From positions 43,126 through 107,125 of the forward strand of contig CAJNOJ010000141.1 of assembly GCA_905250025.1 (NCBI GenBank): a stretch of DNA of 64,000 nt. Direction: 5' to 3'. The notes beneath the pieces were generated by a model. It saw nothing but the letters and a program-made list of their open reading frames with translations, searched no databases and was not told the DNA's origin. The DNA comes from Adineta ricciae. Its lineage: Eukaryota; Rotifera; Eurotatoria; Adinetida; Adinetidae. The translations under genes and the position numbers were made by a program. Shown here one piece after another: positions 58,401 to 64,000 of this stretch. How positions within the stretch are numbered: the first letter of the stretch is position 1; each line of letters begins with the position of its first letter.

Positions 58401-61400
58401 TTGATCTTCTTGACACTGCCATGACTACTTTGGGTGTGAAAAAAGAAGTAATGGACATAGTACACAAAGCTAAAACCGTATACAAAAATGTTCGCCAAAT
58501 ACAACAAGCCACATCGGCGCTGATGAAAGCAACCACAATAGCATCGAAAGCAGCGCAGATTAGTTCAATAGCAGCAGCTGCCCTGTCATTGCTGACTGAA
58601 CTTATACCCGACTTGCCAGAAGATGTTAAAACAGCTATTGATATAATCGCCGGAATTGCGTTACTCTTAACCGCCACAAATCCTGTTGGACTCGTACTAG
58701 CAGCCATCGGTCTAGTGTTCTCCCTCTCCAAACTATTTGGTGGAGGCAAAGGTGGTGGTGGTGGCGGAGGTTCCGGTGGAAAATCTGGTGGAGCAGGTTC
58801 AGGCGGCGCAGGTCAAGGCGGTAATAGTGGAGGCGCATCTGGTGGTGGTACCGGTGGAAAATCTGGTGGAGCAGGCTCAGGCAGTAGTAGTGGAGGAGCA
58901 ACTAGTGGTGGTACCAGTGGAAAATCTGGTGGCGCAGGTTCAGGCGGCGCAGGTCAAGGCGGTAATAGTGGAGGCGCATCTGGTGGTGGTACCGGTGGAA
59001 AATCTGGTGGAGCAGGCTCAGGCGGTAGTAGTGGAGGAGCATCTGGTAGTGGTACAGCCGCAGGCGCAAGCTCAGGAAAAAGTAGTGCTGGTGCAAGTGG
59101 CGGAAGCTCTTCTCATGCTACTACGGGCGCAGGTAAAGATGGTGCTAGTAGTGCCAGTTCTAGCGGCGGCGGAAGTACAAACTCGGGCAAAGGTGGTGCC
59201 GGTACAAGTGGCAGTGTAGGTTCAAGTTCTACTGGTGCTACTGGTACAAGTACGGGCAAAGTTAAAACGAGTGAAGGTTCTATTCATCCGACAAAGGCAT
59301 ATACAAGTAAGGGCGACAGCGGTAGTAGCTACGGTGAAGATGCACATTATCCTGGAGCTGAAGATACAGGTGATCCTACTATTCCGGCGAGTCCACTGTT
59401 AATGGATGAAATCGGTTTAGGAGCAAGAGAAGCCGCAAAAAACAAAGTAGAAACACTCGCATCAGAAGCAGCTACATTAAACGAAGAATCAGAAGCACAA
59501 GTATCAAACATAATAAAACAGGATGAATTGTTATTACCAGAAACAATCACATGTTTGACAACAGCAGCTAAAATCAACAACAAAATTCAAGCAACTATGC
59601 ATGCTGTTCAGCAAATGGCAGCCAACAATATGAGAAAAGAAATAGACAATCTAGCCAAAACAACTTTACCTAAAGTTATTCAAACATCACTACAATTATA
59701 TCAATCGTTGGAATTCATTGATTCATGTTCAGGTGATGTCAATGGTCACATAAGACGAACTTGCCAAGAAATACAAAGAGATTTAATCCAAGTGTTGGAT
59801 AAATTAAGCGAATCAGAATCCTTACGTAAATTATGCAAACTAAGCAAGAAGAACGATTTGGCGGCTGACTACGATATACCCGAAGACAGCCACGTTTCGG
59901 AGTTGAACTATCAGGGACAAGGCCAGCAACAACAAACAAATTTGGACAATATCAAACAACTCTTAAAAGGATTCGAAGATTCAAAATTTGAGCAAGGCCA
60001 AATAATGGGTGACCCGTTATTACATCAACTGGGTATTCGGCTCGATAATCTTCTAGCAAATTATGACAATGACCTAGCCACTGGTCTCGACGAAACGAGC
60101 AAAGATGGAGACAAAAAAAAAGATCCTTCTACACCGATTGCTGAACCTCCAACAACCGCGAATCGTGATATAGTTCTAGAGATAAACGACGACGGAATGA
60201 CGACCAAAGCTGGATCAGAAAATGTAACCACAGTCAAAGATGGTAATAAATTTTCTGGAGTGATCCGCGTTGATTTTGGTCCAAGTTTAGATGGAGGCCC
60301 ATCACCAGATAAAAAACGGACGAAACACGACAGTTCAAAAGTCAGCATTAGCAAGGAACAATTAGAGACTTTCCAGAAGCGATCTGCGGACATGTGCTCT
60401 GCTCTTTTACTATCAGCCAACAAATATGATATTGGAACCATCACTGAACAGTGTGATCCCGAACATTTACCAGAAACGGCATTAGATAAACCCCGTTATG
60501 CTCTACTTGCTCGCATTACACGAAATATACAGTTAATGTTATTCACGCGTTTGCGTTCGGCATTACAAAAACAATACGGCAAACAACAAACAACACCCAA
60601 CGATGATTTACAATTCGAATTCATTTTCTGTGTGGATAACAGTGGAAGTATGAGTGGAAAAAAGATTCGCGAAGCATTAAATACATTAGTTATTCTAATT
60701 GAAACATTTCATCGTCTCGAATGGAAATTCGGCGTTGTTCGATTCGGTGCGGAACAAAAGATACTTAAACCCTTGGGACATGAATCCATGTATAGCACAG
60801 TATCAACGACAAGCTCTACTCAAAGCGTCCAGCAAGCAGCCATCGCACGGGGACAATATATTCTTGAATCGTTCACAACCGACGAAAAGACCTTACCAGC
60901 AACAGCCTTGAAACAAATTGCTACGAACAAAGATCTATACGGTACTCAAATTAAACCAAACGTCAAGCGATATATCGTTATGATCACTGATGGTATTTCA
61001 TCTCAAGATGAAACTGATATGTACACGAATCAATTACGCCAGGCCAATGCCGATCTCTATGTGGTTTGTATTATCCCCGAAAAGCCGAAGGACGACGATG
61101 CAAAATTTTCCAACGAATACAAACAATTTGCCATTGAACATGAGAGAAAGGCAAATGATTTTATTCGACGTATAGCACCTGAACGAAATCGACTTATTGA
61201 AACGGGACAATTAGATAACTTAACAAAGGAAGTTGTCAATGATCTTTTTCATATGATCGAACAATCGATTGTTCTCTACACAAGTCGACCCGTTGATCCT
61301 TCCAAAATCTCTATGGCACTGAGTACAAATGACGGACTGAAATTTCATCCAATGATCCCATTTGTCCTCTCCGACGTAAAAGACATCACATTATGGGGAC

Positions 61401-62890
61401 ATGGAGCAATTCCATACATCGGTCAATTCTATGTCAATGATGCGCAAGAAAAACTCAAACAGCAAACGTTTCAACAACAGATAAATATGAATTTCACGTC
61501 GGACTCAGATGAATATATCAAGCATTTCGACGAAACACTCGATGCACTGGAAAAAAGTTATTCAAATCTAGAACTGCATGATGCAGTTCTCGCACAAACT
61601 GATCGAATTTTGCAACAAACCGAACAACAGTTTGACGAATATATCAGTGAGTTAGTTCGTGCGATGGAAGATTACGTTCTTCCAGCGTATAAACCAACAC
61701 AATCGTTGCCCGACACACGAGGAAGTCGATTATACATCCCGGGTATAGTGAAATTCATTTGTACGCAAGGACAATACAATCGAATCTATTTGAATCAAAT
61801 CGGCTCGCAAAAACCCGAGTACCGCATTGCCTTACTTCTCGATCAATCGGTTTCAATGACTGGGCCAACGTACTTCGCATCAGTTGATATTTTACTTTCA
61901 ATGTGTGCAGCATTAAATCGAATCGGTATTGAAGATTTCAATGTTTTGACATTCGGAAGACGAGTCGAATTAATTAAAAGTTACAAACAAAAATACGATC
62001 GTTCATTCATACATCATCTCACCAATTCATTGAAAATCGATGGTGAAACAACGCTATTATGCGATGCAATATTTGCCGCGACTGAATTGCTACAACAACA
62101 AGCCTCATACAATAACAATCACGGTCCAATGTTCATTTTTGCACTTACCGATGGCTATGATAAACGAGGAAGTTTCATACAGACCGTCATTGCGTATGCT
62201 GAACAACGCTCGGTCACAGTGATTGGAATCGGCGTTGGCCTCGAGGCCACCGGTGTTTCGCTAGCATTTAACGACTGGATCATCGCACAAAATCCACGTT
62301 TACTCTCTGATGCACTAATCAATTGGTCGAATGAACAAAGTAATGGAGAAAAACCGTACGAATCACCTTATATAGATAAGACAACAGACTTTCAAGGAGA
62401 AGACGGAAAAAAATATTCCACCACAGATGACGTTTGGAACGAAGAAATGAAGACACATTTTGATGCGATAACACAAAGTACAAAACGTACGATTGACTTA
62501 ACATTTTCTAACAATACTCATAGTTCACCGTTAACAGTGGAGATTTGTTTCGTTATGGATTGTACTGGTTCGATGGGACGTTGGATTGCGGCATGTAAAC
62601 AACATATCAAAGCTATTGCTGATGGCATACAGAAGGAAATGAAAGAAAAGTATGACAAAGATAGTGTTCTACGCATGGCATTTGTTGCCTATCGTGATTA
62701 TGGAGATTCGAATCGTTTTGATGTAATTGATTTCCATCAGACACCGAACCTTGCACCAGTTGAAGCAAAAATTGCGAGTCAACAAGCCAGTGGTGGTGCA
62801 GATGAATGTGAAGATGTTCAAGGTGGTTTTGACAAAGCATTGAAATTAAGTTGGACAAAAGACAAAAGTTCACGAGCGGCACAGATATTG
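55474..62890 (+). CDS. Giant gene, residues about 7085-9557 (block I: solenoid, hydrophobic stretch, Gly/Ser tract, three VWA domains)
   Basis: 7.4 kb of open exon 3. 55474-57183 repeats the end of block H; the rest is new. In order: helical solenoid (to about 58490), an Ala/Ile/Leu-rich hydrophobic part (58550-58735), a Gly/Ser-rich tract (58738-59270), a mixed helical part with a Gln-rich patch (GQGQQQQT), VWA1 (MIDAS DNSGS, residue 8806), VWA2 (DQSVS, 9208) and VWA3 (DCTGS, 9447). VWA1 and VWA2 also show the later MIDAS TDG. A C-terminal MIDAS VWA is the substrate-binding end of midasin, where it grips UBL domains; three in a row is unusual. The frame is cut in VWA3 by the N at 62891, so the C-terminus is unseen. 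Confidence 0.85.
57370..58490 (+). other. Alpha-solenoid with a repeat of about 38-40 residues
   Basis: Successive helical pairs share a pattern with a short hydrophobic-Pro-Glu turn: LVELVPDERAKAI, LRLLPFVPEQAHHVI, IASEFFPEYATRI, LKSYLPSEIQNVY, LGASFLPPEHAKKV, VAASYLPPEINNHI, VAGSYIGGRGQQII. Spacing between the later turns is about 38-40 residues. I do not recognise a named family; HEAT/ARM-like is the nearest description. Confidence 0.6.
58550..58735 (+). other. Hydrophobic segment, possible membrane hairpin
   Basis: Contains ISSIAAAALSLLTELI and, after a charged PDLPEDVK turn, IIAGIALLLTATNPVGLVLA running on through AIGLVFSLSKLF. The second stretch is over 30 uncharged residues with a central Asn-Pro, long enough for a re-entrant or hairpin insertion. 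A buried soluble helix bundle is the alternative. Confidence 0.4.
58738..59270 (+). repeat. Gly/Ser-rich tract with 141-bp tandem duplication
   Basis: Starts with a glycine run, then a 47-codon unit (58778-58918) directly repeated (58919-59059) with few changes; each unit holds two GGKSGGAGSG half-units. The remainder is Gly/Ser/Ala/Thr without order. Codon use is strongly GGT/GGC. Likely a flexible tether between solenoid and VWA modules. Confidence 0.75.
60614..61290 (+). other. VWA domain 1 with MIDAS
   Basis: FIFCVDNSGSMSGKKIREAL gives DxSxS, and YIVMITDGISS gives the later Asp. Complete metal-site pattern. Confidence 0.8.
61800..62340 (+). other. VWA domain 2 with MIDAS
   Basis: IALLLDQSVSMTGPTYFASV gives DxSxS; GETTLLCDAI supplies the Thr and FIFALTDGYDKRG the Asp. 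Confidence 0.78.
62525..62890 (+). other. VWA domain 3 (alpha-kinase/VwkA-like type), truncated by N
   Basis: ICFVMDCTGSMGRWIAACKQ gives the DxTxS variant; GGADECEDVQGGFDKALKL follows. From memory this pattern is typical of VWA domains seen next to alpha-kinase domains (VwkA). The remainder lies beyond the N, so whether a kinase follows cannot be seen. Confidence 0.6.
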
Positions 62891-62891
62891 N
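62891..62891. other. Single-N contig junction I/J
   Basis: The right side (62892) equals 59240, a step back of 3.65 kb into the Gly/Ser tract. Confidence 0.85.
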
Positions 62892-64000
62892 ACTGGTACA
62901 AGTACGGGCAAAGTTAAAACGAGTGAAGGTTCTATTCATCCGACAAAGGCATATACAAGTAAGGGCGACAGCGGTAGTAGCTACGGTGAAGATGCACATT
63001 ATCCTGGAGCTGGAGATACAGTTGATCCTACTATTCCGGCGAGTCCACTGTTAATGGATGAAATTGGTTTAGGAGCAAGAGAAGCAGCAAAAAATAAAGT
63101 AGAAACACTCGCATCAGAGGCAGCTGAATTAAATAAAGAATCAGAAGCACAAGTATCAAATATAATAAAACAGGATGAGCTATTGCTACCAGAAACAATC
63201 ACATGTTTGACAACAGCTGCTAAAATTAATAATAAGATTCAAGCAACTATGAATGCTGTTCAACAAATGGCAGCCAACAATATGAGAAAAGAAATAGACA
63301 ATTTGGCCAAGACAACTTTGCCCAAAGTTATTCAGACATCATTACAATTATATCAATCGTTGGAATTCATTGATTCATGTTCAGGTGATGTCAGTGGTCA
63401 CATAAAACGAAGTTGCCAAGAAATACAAAGAGATTTAATACAAGTTTTGGATAAATTAAGCGAATCAGAATCCTTACGTAAGCTGTGCAAACTAAGCAAG
63501 AAGAACGATCTGGCGGCTGACTACGATATACCTGAAGACAGCCACGTTTCGGAGTTGAACTATCAGGGACAAGGCCAGCAACAGCAAACAAATTTGGATA
63601 ATATTAAACAGCTCTTAAAAGGATTCGAAGATTCAAAATTTGAGCAAGGTCAGATGATGGGTGACCCGTTACTACATCAACTGGGTATTCGGCTCGATAA
63701 TCTTCTAGCAAATTATGACACTGACCTAGCCACTGGTCTCGACGAAACGAACAAAGATGGAGACAACAAAAAAGATCCTTCTACACCGCTTGTTGAACTT
63801 CCAACAACCGCGAATCGCGATATAGTTCTAGAGATAAACGATGACGGAAAGACGACCAAAGCTGGATCAGAAAATGTAACAACAGTCAAAGATGGTAATA
63901 AATTTTCTGGAGTGATCCGCGTTGATTTCGGCTCAAGTTCAGATGGAGGCCCATCACCAGAGAAAAAACCGACGAAACACGACAGTTCAAAAGTCAGCAT
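62892..64000 (+). CDS. Giant gene, other copy, residues about 8341-8710 (block J, runs off the window)
   Basis: Second copy of 59240-60348, from the end of the Gly/Ser tract (TGTSTGKVKTSEG) through the helical part and Gln-rich patch to just before VWA1. Open in frame to the window end. Differences from block I are scattered (E/K, T/E, S/N) and cluster near the DPSTP segment, which is probably disordered. It presumably continues into VWA1-3 and the true C-terminus downstream. Confidence 0.8.

Noticed and set aside
58635..59219. Val/Ala-rich (plus) and Leu/His/Arg-rich (minus) frames over the Gly tract
   Set aside because: Shadows of the GGT/GGC-rich repeat; the main frame is open for thousands of bases on both sides.
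13935..64000. True tandem array of partial giant genes
   Set aside because: Each unit begins and ends at a single N inside coding sequence, none has its own promoter or end, and block F is identical to the end of B. Assembly overlap explains it better.
1..64000. tRNA, rRNA, bacterial operon or phage features
   Set aside because: None seen. Spliced genes, poly(A) signals and domain types are eukaryotic.

Overview
The window looks like animal nuclear DNA, most likely from a bdelloid rotifer (Adineta/Rotaria type). Supporting signs are very short GT-AG introns (49-58 bp) beside a few longer ones, an NHL-propeller / Thr-Ser mucin / C-type-lectin / PAN ectoprotein, a rhodopsin-like GPCR, interstitial TGTGGG-like tracts like the telomere repeat reported for bdelloids, and every long gene piece present in two copies differing by a few percent, as expected for two alleles. 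The species call is inference.

Layout. Bases 1-5300 are a small-gene region: a 5'-truncated C2-domain gene (1-376), a possible minus-strand exon (561-768), a secreted cysteine-rich knottin-like peptide (1106-1502, +), a second secreted four-cysteine peptide precursor on the minus strand (2495-2761) and a frameshifted GPCR (3924-4849). A five-exon ectoprotein gene follows (5479-8606: signal peptide, NHL propeller, Thr/Ser repeat, C-type lectin, PAN-like). From 10184 to the end, almost everything is one giant gene seen repeatedly, apart from a second partial copy of the ectoprotein gene (10448-12198) and intergenic DNA up to 13934.

Assembly. Nine single N bases (10447, 21392, 23427, 25291, 26491, 30443, 43172, 55473, 62891) separate ten blocks, A-J. 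At almost every N the sequence jumps back to a point already covered. The apparent tandem array of partial giant genes is therefore best read as overlapping contigs of two haplotypes laid end to end. Block F starts with 221 bases identical to the end of B, so F continues B, and C-D-E are pieces of the other copy. Predictions that treat the blocks as separate genes will be wrong.

The giant gene. Read as one locus (13935-20194, 20248-21391, 26713-28852, 31627-43171, 53598-55472, 57184-62890) it encodes at least about 9,557 residues with two introns and no stop, and the 3' end lies outside the window. The order is: a helical N-terminus of about 950 residues; six AAA+ modules of midasin/dynein type; an acidic insert inside AAA4 with four DPF motifs; a long helical and coiled-coil linker; tandem beta-sandwich segments; an alpha-solenoid with a repeat of about 38-40 residues; a hydrophobic stretch; a Gly/Ser-rich tract; and three VWA domains with MIDAS motifs. 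The overall plan (AAA+ ring, long arm, MIDAS VWA) is that of midasin, the ribosome-assembly remodeler, but the chain is nearly twice as long and has parts midasin lacks. I read it as an unusual midasin-related mechano-ATPase of unknown substrate, and it is the best candidate here for an undescribed system.
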